From: Prevotella sp. AGR2160
GTDB taxonomy: Bacteria; Bacteroidota; Bacteroidia; Bacteroidales; Bacteroidaceae
Reading direction: 5' to 3'
Length of the DNA stretch: 64,000 nt
NCBI RefSeq assembly: GCF_000424185.1
Contig: NZ_AUJK01000005.1
Coordinates: 62,001 to 126,000 of the forward strand
The translations under genes and the position numbers were made by a program. The notes beneath the pieces are model-generated. The model made no database searches. It saw only the letters and a list, made by a program, of their open reading frames with translations, and was not told the DNA's origin. How positions within the stretch are numbered: position 1 is the stretch's first letter; each line of letters starts with the position of its first letter. Positions 43,460-50,807 of the stretch are shown piece by piece.

Positions 43460-43610
43460 TTTCGCTAAATAACATAGAAAAAAATCTATCTCCGAGAGAT
43501 ATTTTCACAGAAAAGCTATTTAAAAGGGCTAAATAACGCAGATATTTTACGGATTTACGGGAAAAGAAACAGCGAGGTTAGGACGGCCCCAAACCCTACC
43601 TAGACGCACG

Positions 43611-44972
43611 CTACCTGATCCGGTATCTGATGCCGAGGTCGAGTTGGAACTGGGTAGGCTGGTCCTTATAGATGTTGTCGACGCTGCTGCCGTTATGGAT
43701 GTAATAGCTGACACCGGGCTCCACATAGAAGGAGAGATTCTTCAGGAAAGAGAAGGACAGACCGGCAGCGGCACCGACGGAGAACTGCGGCCGATGCTCA
43801 TGGACACGCTCGTCACCCGATGAGGTCTGCTGGCCCTTACTGTCCGTGAGGGTCGTCGTCACCGTTCCCTTGACGAGCTGCTCCACGGCGCCGCCGGCAG
43901 AGAGATAGGCCCGCCACGACCGGTTCTGCCAAAGGACATAGTTCATCCGCACGGGCAGACCGAGGTAATACAACCGCTGATGGTCGTCCTGCTGCCAGTT
44001 GACGCCCGTGGCCGTGAAGTCTGAGGTCAGCCGTGTCCCCGTCAGGCCTGTTGTCAGCGACCAATGGTTTGTAAGTGGAATAGAAAGGCTCAGCCCCACA
44101 CGGAGTGGCTGATGGTGGTGGGCCTCTTTCTCTGCCATTCCGTTGGCCATCAGAGCATCCTGGAGCTTATCCGTAGCGGTCCCCTCACGGTTCTCAGCGT
44201 CATAATATACTCCGTCTGTAGGTGAGGCCGAGGCGAAAACGGGTGAAGACGAGGTGGAGAGGGACGACAGGGCAGCCCCGCCGACACGGGCTTCCACGAG
44301 CAGCGGTGCCTCCTCTGCCTCACGGGCGGCGGCAGACATACGGGCATAGAAAGGATCGTTGTCCTCCATATAGCTATCCTTATGCACAGACGTCTGCGGG
44401 TGCTCTGCTGCCAACAGATTGTCCGTTGGCAGACTCTTCTCCTGCACGGAATCCGTCAAAGCCTTCATTGTCCTAAGCATAGGGGCCGAAGACGCATCCA
44501 CTGCGGATACATTCTCCATAGGAGCATTTGCTGCAAGAGCATTCACTGCAGGAGTATTTGCTGCAAAGGCATTCACTGCAGGAGCCTTCGCTGCAGGCTT
44601 CTTCTCAGTTGAAGCTTCCATTGCAGAAAAAACTGCAGAGGAACCATATTGCCCGGCATTATTCGACGGACAATTTCCCGTTTGATGATTACCCCGTTGA
44701 GAATTAGCCTTTGGAGAGGGGGAAGAAACCGTACGGTCGGACAACGGCTGCGACGGGGACGACGGGAATTCACGCCAAATGGCAATGCCACAGACGGCGA
44801 CCACGGCGGCAGCGACAGCGAGACGGCGCGTCCAGAGCCACACAACCGGACGACGAGAGACCTTTTCCCGCCGTTCCATTTCTTCCTTCACGTCCGACAA
44901 CAACCCCTCGGGGGCAGGGCACTCGGCCTTGTCCATCCGTTCCTTCAAAAGTTGTTTCCAATCTTCCTGCAT
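43611..44972 (-). CDS. Envelope-spanning anti-sigma candidate with C-terminal beta-barrel (Dma-like)
   Basis: The 453-residue protein has a short cytoplasmic N-terminus (1-48) with charged helices. A single membrane helix follows (about 49-66), then a long Ala/Pro/Ser/Asn-rich linker (70-280). The C-terminal part (about 285-453) reads as an outer-membrane beta-barrel, ending in IRYRIR. This matches the dual-membrane-spanning anti-sigma (Dma) proteins described in Bacteroides. It is encoded four bases after an ECF sigma gene. There is no signal peptide at residue 1. A 30-base tandem repeat encodes AVNAFAAN-type repeats at about 130-160. Confidence 0.8.
   Translation of the reverse strand: MQEDWKQLLKERMDKAECPAPEGLLSDVKEEMERREKVSRRPVVWLWTRRLAVAAAVVAVCGIAIWREFPSSPSQPLSDRTVSSPSPKANSQRGNHQTGNCPSNNAGQYGSSAVFSAMEASTEKKPAAKAPAVNAFAANTPAVNALAANAPMENVSAVDASSAPMLRTMKALTDSVQEKSLPTDNLLAAEHPQTSVHKDSYMEDNDPFYARMSAAAREAEEAPLLVEARVGGAALSSLSTSSSPVFASASPTDGVYYDAENREGTATDKLQDALMANGMAEKEAHHHQPLRVGLSLSIPLTNHWSLTTGLTGTRLTSDFTATGVNWQQDDHQRLYYLGLPVRMNYVLWQNRSWRAYLSAGGAVEQLVKGTVTTTLTDSKGQQTSSGDERVHEHRPQFSVGAAAGLSFSFLKNLSFYVEPGVSYYIHNGSSVDNIYKDQPTQFQLDLGIRYRIR
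44513..44600. repeat. 30-base tandem repeat inside the anti-sigma/barrel gene
   Basis: Units reading TTTGCTGCAA and GCATTCACTGCAGGA recur with a 30-base period (about 2.5 copies), encoding Ala/Asn/Val-rich repeats in the periplasmic linker. Confidence 0.65.
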
Positions 44973-44976
44973 GACA

Positions 44977-45531
44977 TTATTGGTTTTGTTGTCGTTTTAC
45001 TTCCCGCAACATACGGGCCAGCATATTCTTCGCTTTATAATATTGTGAGGCCGACGTGTCAGCCTTGATACCGAGCATCTGCGCAATCTCCTGATGACTG
45101 TGTCCCTCAATGGCGTAGAGGTTGAATACGGTACGGTAGCCGGGCGGCAGCTGTTGGATGCAGTTGATGATCGTTTCCGTCGTGATTCCCTCGAGTTGCG
45201 GTTCCTCATCGGGGAGGTCAGGGAGATCCGTATCCGGTCGTACTTTCTGGGCTGCAGACTGACGGCGCAGCAGTGACAGCGCCTCGTTGACGACGATACG
45301 GCTCATCCAGCCCTTCAGCGTCCCCCGTCCCCGGTATTCGAAGTTGCCGATATTCGTAAAGATTTTGATCAGCGCTTCCTGCAACACATCCTTCAGATCG
45401 TCATCATCCGTGATATAACGGGCACAGACCGCCGTCAGATAACCCGAATACTGGCTATACAGCACATCCATCGCAGAGGAATCTCCCCTACGGAAACGGT
45501 CGATGATGCTCTGCTCAATGTCCTGTGCCAT
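44977..45531 (-). CDS. ECF RNA polymerase sigma factor
   Basis: The 184-residue sigma factor has region 2 (residues about 21-85, with DDLKDVLQEALIKIF and GTLKGWMSRIVVNEAL) and region 4 (about 122-178, LPPGYRTVFNLYAIEGHSHQEIAQMLG). There is no region 3, as expected for ECF types. The stop lies four bases before the barrel-type anti-sigma candidate, so the two should form a regulator/sensor pair. A TATTTTTG promoter element precedes it; whether it is autoregulated cannot be read. Confidence 0.95.
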   Translation of the reverse strand: MAQDIEQSIIDRFRRGDSSAMDVLYSQYSGYLTAVCARYITDDDDLKDVLQEALIKIFTNIGNFEYRGRGTLKGWMSRIVVNEALSLLRRQSAAQKVRPDTDLPDLPDEEPQLEGITTETIINCIQQLPPGYRTVFNLYAIEGHSHQEIAQMLGIKADTSASQYYKAKNMLARMLREVKRQQNQ

Positions 45532-45589
45532 ATCTGATGTTCATATATATAATAAGGTGAAGGATGAATCCTTGCCCAATAAGAGAAAA

Positions 45590-45605
45590 TATTTTTGCAA
45601 AAATA
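45590..45605. promoter_or_regulatory. Overlapping divergent -7 elements (sigma gene / lipoprotein gene)
   Basis: TATTTTTG at 45590-45597 points to the lipoprotein gene, and CAAAAATA at 45598-45605 reads TATTTTTG towards the sigma gene. Together they form a perfect 16-base palindrome, so both promoters may compete. Confidence 0.5.
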
Positions 45606-45681
45606 GCAAAAAAAATCATCCCTCGGGCAAGGAACAGCCATTCTTTGCATTAGAGGGACAAAAATAAAAGACAAAAAGACA

Positions 45682-46149
45682 ATGAAAACGAAAATGATTC
45701 TCGGTGCCCTCTGCATGGGAGTTCTTCTGTTCTCTTCCTGTTCCACCACAAACGGACTCGTCAAGAGCACGGAAGCACAACATTATTATTACAGTAACGA
45801 GGCTCCCGATGAGGATGCCGTGCTGAAGATCACGAATCAGACTGATTTCGACCGCTATTTCGGTGAGGCCGCCGTCATGGGTAAGAACGGACAGCCTACG
45901 AAGATTGACTGGTCAAAGCAGATGGTCATCGCCAAGGTGCTGAAGACGACAAACCGCTGTACGGAGATCAGTAACATGCAGCTCCGCGAGACGGACAGCC
46001 ATGAGCTCACCCTCTCCTACTGCCTCCACAGTAAGGCCCCACAGAGCTATTCCATCAAACCCATGGCCATGCTCATTGTCGACAAGAAATACGCCGACTA
46101 TACCGTCAAGGAAAAAGCGATGGAGAACTGCTGCGTAAAAAAAAAGTAA
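45682..46149 (+). CDS. Lipoprotein of unknown family with slippery site before its stop
   Basis: The 155-residue zero-frame product has a lipoprotein signal with lipobox LFSSC (Cys20), then a soluble domain with two further cysteine-bearing strands (NRCTEI, SYCLHSKAPQSYSIKPMAMLIVDKK). It resembles a beta-sandwich inhibitor-like domain but I do not recognise the family. The last codons are GTA AAA AAA AAG TAA; A_AAA_AAG is the classic -1 frameshift heptamer. A -1 slip leads into an 88-codon extension. Its promoter is divergent from the ECF sigma gene. Confidence 0.8.
   Translation: MKTKMILGALCMGVLLFSSCSTTNGLVKSTEAQHYYYSNEAPDEDAVLKITNQTDFDRYFGEAAVMGKNGQPTKIDWSKQMVIAKVLKTTNRCTEISNMQLRETDSHELTLSYCLHSKAPQSYSIKPMAMLIVDKKYADYTVKEKAMENCCVKKK
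46140..46146 (+). other. A_AAA_AAG -1 frameshift heptamer in a nine-A run
   Basis: The zero-frame codons AAA (46141) and AAG (46144) are preceded by A and followed at once by TAA at 46147. This is the dnaX-type slippery sequence in the correct phase. The full A9 run (46137-46145) also favours RNA polymerase slippage. No clear downstream stem was found in the first 30 bases. Confidence 0.6.
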
Positions 46150-46412
46150 AGTTTCCTGATCATAAAACGACTTTCACAAAAGACGCTCCCTCCCGTGTCC
46201 TCATTATCTTTTATGATGCCACGGTGGGCAAGCAACCGCTCTTGAAGGCTGTCAAGGCCTTCAAGGGCGATCTTGTCTATGACTATCAGAACTTCAATGG
46301 CATCGCCGTCACTATGCCTGAAGGGACGGATATGGACAAAGCCATCGACAAATTCAAGAAAGTCAAAGGGGTACTAACCGTTGAACGCGACCGGGTGATG
46401 CAATTACAATGA
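46146..46412 (+). CDS. Minus-one-frame extension of the lipoprotein gene (I9-like domain)
   Basis: After a -1 slip the frame reads VKFPDHKTTFTKDAPSRVLI and continues through YDYQNFNGIAVTMPEG to VERDRVMQLQ. The FNGIAV and KKVKGVLTVERDR pattern resembles the propeptide/inhibitor I9 fold. There is no ATG start for this frame; GTG at 46224 lies mid-domain. The extension therefore most likely belongs to a 243-residue fusion. The alternative is a one-base indel in the A run making this a broken gene or a sequence error. It ends in a 9-base overlap with the convergent kinase-MurQ gene. Confidence 0.7.
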   Translation, partial: VKFPDHKTTFTKDAPSRVLIIFYDATVGKQPLLKAVKAFKGDLVYDYQNFNGIAVTMPEGTDMDKAIDKFKKVKGVLTVERDRVMQLQ

Positions 46413-48221
46413 ATGCTCTTCCAACGCCTTCTCCACCGACCCATGGAGGAGAAGGAGACGGCGGGCCTTACTATAGTCGATATGCAAGGCTTCAACGAGC
46501 ATGCGCGTGCCACGGTCGATGAGTTTCTGATTCGTCAGTTGCATGTTCACCATCCGGTTGCCTTTCACGCGACCCAAACGAATCATCACGGCCGTGGAAA
46601 TCATGTTCAAGATCATTTTCTGTCCCGTGCCCGACTTCATCCGAGAACTCCCCGTGATAAATTCCGGACCGACGATCATCTCTATCGCCACATCGGCGGC
46701 AGCGGCAAGAGGCGTATGCGGATTACTCGTGATACATCCCGTTAGGATCCCATGGTCGTGGGCTTTCTCTACGGCGCCGACGACATAGGGTGTTGTCCCC
46801 GAGGCAGCGATACCGATGACCGTATCCTCTTGGTTTACGCCATGCGCCAGCAGTTCCTGCCATCCGGCATCGGAATCATCCTCCGCCTTCTCCACGGCAT
46901 TGCGCAAAGCTGTGTCTCCCCCGGCGATGAGACCGATGACAAAGGTCGGCGGGACACCGAAGGTCGGCGGCAGTTCGGAGGCGTCGAGAACACCGAGGCG
47001 TCCGCTCGTCCCCGCTCCAAGATAGAATATTCTGCCGCCTTTCCGCATGCGCGGCACGATCTGCTCGACGAGTTGCGCCACCGTGGGCAGCACTTTCTCT
47101 ATCGTGGGGGCTACTTTCTGATCCTCGATATTCATATCACGCAACAGATCGATGACGGACCGTGTCTCCAGATGGTCATAATGTGAAGGCTGTTCAGTAA
47201 TCGGGAGAGAAGATTCCTTATCGGTCAGTGATGCATCCTTATCGGTCAGTGATGCATCCATGTCGGTCAGTGTTGTTTCCTTATCCTGCTGAGGGAGCAC
47301 AGCGGAAGACCGATCACCCGGGCGGTCGGCCACCACTTGTTTCTGAGCATGAAGATGATAGTCCACGAGGCCGTCCATCGGTGCCTGGATGATGCGTCCG
47401 AGATGCATGCCCTCCGCCTCTATTGCCGTCTGCAAAGGCTCCCGGAAATGCCAGGCGATAGAGCCCACAAAACCGACGGGAAGCCAGTCACTGCCGTCAT
47501 AAAGCCGCACATTCCGACGAAGAAAGGCACGGAAGCTACGGACGACAAGGACATAGATACTCTCCTCATCGAGATGACGGGAGAGGAACGGCGTGAAGGA
47601 AGCCAGGAAGCGGTTCGGCATCGGTTGGTGGTATACCTTATCAATAATCTCTGAAAGGGAAATGGGATATTCCCCATGAAACTTCTCGATGACCGATGAA
47701 GGCAACTGTCGCTTGAAGATATCGCCGATGAGCGTACGGCCGAGGACGGCACCACTGCCCTCATCGCCAAGGATCATGCCAAGCGGAGAGACATTCTCGA
47801 GCATCTTTGTGCCGTCATAACTGCAAGAGTTGCTCCCCGTACCGAGGATACAGGCGATGCCGGGCGCATGACCGAGGACGCCACGGGCGGCTCCGAGCAT
47901 GTCGGAGGCAACCTCACAATTATCCTTCACGTGAAGAACAGCCCGCAGGGCCTTGGCGACGACGGGACTTTTCTCCTTCGTACATCCGGCGCCATAGAAA
48001 TACACGTCCTCAATGGAGATTGCCGAGGAAGCGCCCTGTCGGTCAGCCGTTCCTTGCAACTGCGGCACAAGTTCCCGTTGCAAAAGGTCAACAATCTCCT
48101 GCTCCGAAAGATAAACGGGGTTGAAACCAGTTGTCTTCAACCGCATCGTCTTTCCATCCTCAGACAACAAGCACCAGTCGGTCTTCGTAGAGCCACAGTC
48201 GGCAATGAGTATTTTCTTCAT
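46404..48221 (-). CDS. Fused amino-sugar kinase and MurNAc-6-phosphate etherase (MurK-MurQ)
   Basis: This 605-residue protein joins two peptidoglycan-recycling enzymes. Residues 1-290 are a BadF/BadG-type kinase (phosphate motif DCGSTKTDW near 8, GTGSNS near 127, GDEGSGA near 152). Residues about 346-605 are MurQ with its SIS domain (GAGTSGRLGVLDASELPPTF, ITGSSRMKSGTGQK), which splits MurNAc-6-phosphate to GlcNAc-6-phosphate and D-lactate. Between them a linker carries three 7-residue ASLTDKD-type repeats. The start at 48221 (MKKILIADCG) was chosen over 48251. Kinase and etherase are usually separate genes, so the fusion would couple consecutive steps. Confidence 0.9.
   Translation of the reverse strand: MKKILIADCGSTKTDWCLLSEDGKTMRLKTTGFNPVYLSEQEIVDLLQRELVPQLQGTADRQGASSAISIEDVYFYGAGCTKEKSPVVAKALRAVLHVKDNCEVASDMLGAARGVLGHAPGIACILGTGSNSCSYDGTKMLENVSPLGMILGDEGSGAVLGRTLIGDIFKRQLPSSVIEKFHGEYPISLSEIIDKVYHQPMPNRFLASFTPFLSRHLDEESIYVLVVRSFRAFLRRNVRLYDGSDWLPVGFVGSIAWHFREPLQTAIEAEGMHLGRIIQAPMDGLVDYHLHAQKQVVADRPGDRSSAVLPQQDKETTLTDMDASLTDKDASLTDKESSLPITEQPSHYDHLETRSVIDLLRDMNIEDQKVAPTIEKVLPTVAQLVEQIVPRMRKGGRIFYLGAGTSGRLGVLDASELPPTFGVPPTFVIGLIAGGDTALRNAVEKAEDDSDAGWQELLAHGVNQEDTVIGIAASGTTPYVVGAVEKAHDHGILTGCITSNPHTPLAAAADVAIEMIVGPEFITGSSRMKSGTGQKMILNMISTAVMIRLGRVKGNRMVNMQLTNQKLIDRGTRMLVEALHIDYSKARRLLLLHGSVEKALEEHSL
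47215..47277. repeat. Three 21-base tandem repeats in the kinase-MurQ linker
   Basis: Two identical units (TCCTTATCGGTCAGTGATGC plus A) and one diverged unit follow each other. They encode 7-residue acidic/Ser repeats on the minus strand. Confidence 0.8.
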
Positions 48222-48392
48222 TTTCACCTTTTCAAAAGAATTCTTTTGCAAAGGTCTTAAGAATTCTTCAATTATGCAAGTTTTTCATGGCAAAAACAAA
48301 AACATTACGGGTACGACAGGCCGTTTGATTGAACGAAAACCTTAAAAACAAAATAAAAACCACGGAATGAACGGAGGAACTGACTCATTAAA

Positions 48393-48432
48393 CCTCCCCT
48401 CCCTTTCGGGGAGGGGTCGGGGGAGAGGCTTT
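48393..48432. repeat. GC-rich repeat family E, copy 2 (inverted)
   Basis: CCTCCCCTCCCTTTCGGGG and AGGGGTCGGGGGAGAGGC form an imperfect hairpin right after the ino1 stop on the minus strand. It is inverted relative to 37349. Confidence 0.65.
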
Positions 48433-48433
48433 G

Positions 48434-49741
48434 TTAGTCTATTTCTTCATCTGCCTCATAGCCACCCATCTCACGGATGGCATTCTTCAGCATGACATAC
48501 TGGTCGAAGAGGTTATTGACAGCCTCCTCACCCTTCGTATAGTCGTGCATCGGACTCTTGAGGAAGAAACTCAGGAAGCGCTGGATGCCATAACGGCCGG
48601 CACGGGCAGCGAGATCACTGAGCAGCGTGAGGTCGAGGAGCAGCGGCGCAGCGAGGATGGAGTCACGGCAGAGGAAGTTGATCTTGATCTGCATGGGATA
48701 GCCCATCCAACCAAAGATATCGATGTTGTCCCAGCCCTCCTTGTTGTCGTTACGGGGCGGATAATAGTTGATACGTACCTTATGGTAGATATTTCCGTAG
48801 AGGTCGGGCTGGTCCTCCTTACGCAAGATCGTCTCCAACGTAGAGAGCTTCGACACCTCTTTTGTATGGAAGTTGGCCGGCTCATCGAGGACGAGGCCGT
48901 CACGGTTGCCGAGGATATTCGTGGAGAACCAACCGGCGAGGCCGAGGTTACGGACCTTGAGGATCGGAGCGAAACCGGACTTCACGAGGGTCTGACCGGT
49001 CTTGAAATCCTTACCGGCGATAGGCATCTTCGTCTTCTCAGCGAGCTCCCACATAGCCGGGATATCGACGGTGGTGTTCGGCGCGCCCATGATGAACGGA
49101 CAACCTTCCGTCAGGGCGGCATAGGCATAGCACATCGACGGTGCGACATGGTCGCGGTCGTCAGCCTTCATGGCTGCCTCCAGACAGGCGAGGGTGCCAT
49201 GAACCTGTTCGTTATAAGGAACATAAATCTCCGTGGATGCTGCCCAAATGACAACGATACGATTTACGCCCGTGCGGGCCTTGAAATCCTCAATATCTTT
49301 CTTGATGGCCAGGACCATATCCCAACGTGTCTTGCAGTCCTTCACGTTGTCGCCCGTGAGGCGCTTGGCATAGTTATGGTCGAAGGCGGCCTTCATCGGC
49401 ACGATCTGCTCGAGCTCATCACGCACCGGCTCGATGTCCTTGGCCTTCAGCACCTCGGCGTAGACGGCAGCCTGATAGGCATTCTGCGGATACACATCCC
49501 AGCAGCCGAAGACGATATCATCGAGCTTGGCCAACGGGACAATGTCTTTATAATGGAGATATTTCTTCTCCGCACCTTTTCCGACACGAATCTTGTCATA
49601 CTGTGTCATCGAACCGATCGGCTTGGCCATTCCCTTGCGGGTCATGAGTACACCGGTCATGAAGGTCGTAGCCACGGCACCGCAGCCGACGACGAGAATT
49701 CCTAATTTTCCCTCAGCGGGTTTCACGTTTGATTGTTTCAT
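48434..49741 (-). CDS. ino1: Inositol-3-phosphate synthase (Ino1/MIPS)
   Basis: MIPS converts glucose-6-phosphate to inositol-3-phosphate, the first step to inositol lipids, with NAD. The 435-residue protein has the NAD motif LGILVVGCGAVATTFMTG near residue 13, WAASTEIYVP, MGAPNTTVDIP, GKDFKTGQTLVKSG with catalytic lysines, and NILGNRDGLVLDEP. In Bacteroides the homologous gene lies in a phosphoinositol lipid cluster. Here it stands alone with its own promoter and a GC-rich hairpin at its end. Confidence 0.94.
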   Translation of the reverse strand: MKQSNVKPAEGKLGILVVGCGAVATTFMTGVLMTRKGMAKPIGSMTQYDKIRVGKGAEKKYLHYKDIVPLAKLDDIVFGCWDVYPQNAYQAAVYAEVLKAKDIEPVRDELEQIVPMKAAFDHNYAKRLTGDNVKDCKTRWDMVLAIKKDIEDFKARTGVNRIVVIWAASTEIYVPYNEQVHGTLACLEAAMKADDRDHVAPSMCYAYAALTEGCPFIMGAPNTTVDIPAMWELAEKTKMPIAGKDFKTGQTLVKSGFAPILKVRNLGLAGWFSTNILGNRDGLVLDEPANFHTKEVSKLSTLETILRKEDQPDLYGNIYHKVRINYYPPRNDNKEGWDNIDIFGWMGYPMQIKINFLCRDSILAAPLLLDLTLLSDLAARAGRYGIQRFLSFFLKSPMHDYTKGEEAVNNLFDQYVMLKNAIREMGGYEADEEID

Positions 49742-49773
49742 TTTCTAGTTACTAAAATTAAATAGACTGTCGG

Positions 49774-49781
49774 CAAAAATA
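49774..49781 (-). promoter_or_regulatory. -7 promoter element for ino1
   Basis: CAAAAATA on plus reads TATTTTTG on minus, 32 bases upstream of the ATG at 49741. Confidence 0.5.
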
Positions 49782-49921
49782 GCAAATAATATCGAAAAGA
49801 GCAACCTTTGTTCCGTTTTTTAATATGAAAAAGGAAGAAATAAACATTCAATACTTATCATTTTACAACATTATACCCAAAATCATCATAAATAGTGATT
49901 GCGGGTAACGTAAAAAAATCG

Positions 49922-49929
49922 TAACTTTG
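49922..49929 (+). promoter_or_regulatory. -7 promoter element for hmuY-hmuR
   Basis: TAACTTTG lies 41 bases before the hmuY ATG. No Fur-like palindrome was obvious around it. Confidence 0.55.
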
Positions 49930-49970
49930 CAAACGATTACAAAAAGGATAAACCACAATTTAATTTTTAG

Positions 49971-50807
49971 ATGAATTCGAAACTGTTTGCCCCTCTCCTC
50001 GCAGGATACTGTCTCCTTCTGTTGACCGTGTCCTGCGAGGGAGTGATGGGGGGATTGTATGATGATGCCGATAATAACGACAACAATACGGCCGCAACGG
50101 CCGGCACGCTCTATATGAACGCTACCGACTGGACAACCTGGTATTATGTCGACTTCGACTCCCTGGCTATGATTGCCGAGAGTGGCGATGACGCAGCTCT
50201 GCAGAAAGCCCAGACGACCTTCACGGGTTATACCATCCCTGACTCCACGGCAACGGAGCGTACAGCCCCCGACAGTCTCCATCAGCCCGGCATCTATACC
50301 TATTGGTTTGATGTCTTCGACAAAGGTATCAGCAACAACAAGTTTTCTTCTTTCCGTCCCACAGCCCAACAGCCGGAGCCGGCTCATTGGACCATTGCCA
50401 TCCATCGGGACAATGTCAGGACCAACGGCGGTGCGGCCTACAAGACGAATCTCACGGATTTCGACCATCTGCCATCAACGGCCACGGCTCTCCTCGACTC
50501 CCTCGCCCAGGCCGGCAACAGCATAACATGGACAGCCGACGAATGGTCGGAGCATGACGTATGGTACGACCGCAGCCGTATGCTCTCGGAATATATCGGT
50601 TCTCAAGGTATAGCGATTAATCAAGTCCTCTCCAGCTGGATGTCTTTCCATATTCCTCCCATTCCCCCCTCCGCAACTTCCGACAACCACATCTTCCTGC
50701 TCCGCACGAAGGACGGGAAATATATTGCTCTTCAACTCGTCAACTACATGAACAGTCAGGGCACAAAATGCTGGATGACTATCAGATATAAGACTTATGA
50801 GAAATAA
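49971..50807 (+). CDS. hmuY: HmuY-family heme-binding lipoprotein
   Basis: HmuY proteins are surface or secreted lipoproteins that capture heme and pass it to the TonB receptor HmuR. The 278-residue protein has a lipoprotein signal with Cys22 (LTVSC). The family segments are TTWYYVDFDS near 55-65, HWTIAIHRDNVRTNGGAAY near 142-160 and the C-terminal HIFLLRTKDGKYIALQL followed by GTKCWMTIRYKTY. The heme ligands of P. gingivalis HmuY cannot be mapped safely by eye. Its last 11 bases overlap the start of the receptor gene. Confidence 0.88.
   Translation: MNSKLFAPLLAGYCLLLLTVSCEGVMGGLYDDADNNDNNTAATAGTLYMNATDWTTWYYVDFDSLAMIAESGDDAALQKAQTTFTGYTIPDSTATERTAPDSLHQPGIYTYWFDVFDKGISNNKFSSFRPTAQQPEPAHWTIAIHRDNVRTNGGAAYKTNLTDFDHLPSTATALLDSLAQAGNSITWTADEWSEHDVWYDRSRMLSEYIGSQGIAINQVLSSWMSFHIPPIPPSATSDNHIFLLRTKDGKYIALQLVNYMNSQGTKCWMTIRYKTYEK

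Noticed and set aside
43338..43610. SAM riboswitch upstream of metY
   Set aside because: The leader between the promoter element and the ATG is only about 50 bases, too short for a SAM-I riboswitch, and no conserved core could be seen.
46224..46412. Stand-alone small gene starting at the GTG at 46224
   Set aside because: The frame stays open and reads as the same domain well upstream of the GTG, back to the slippery heptamer, so an independent start there would cut the domain.
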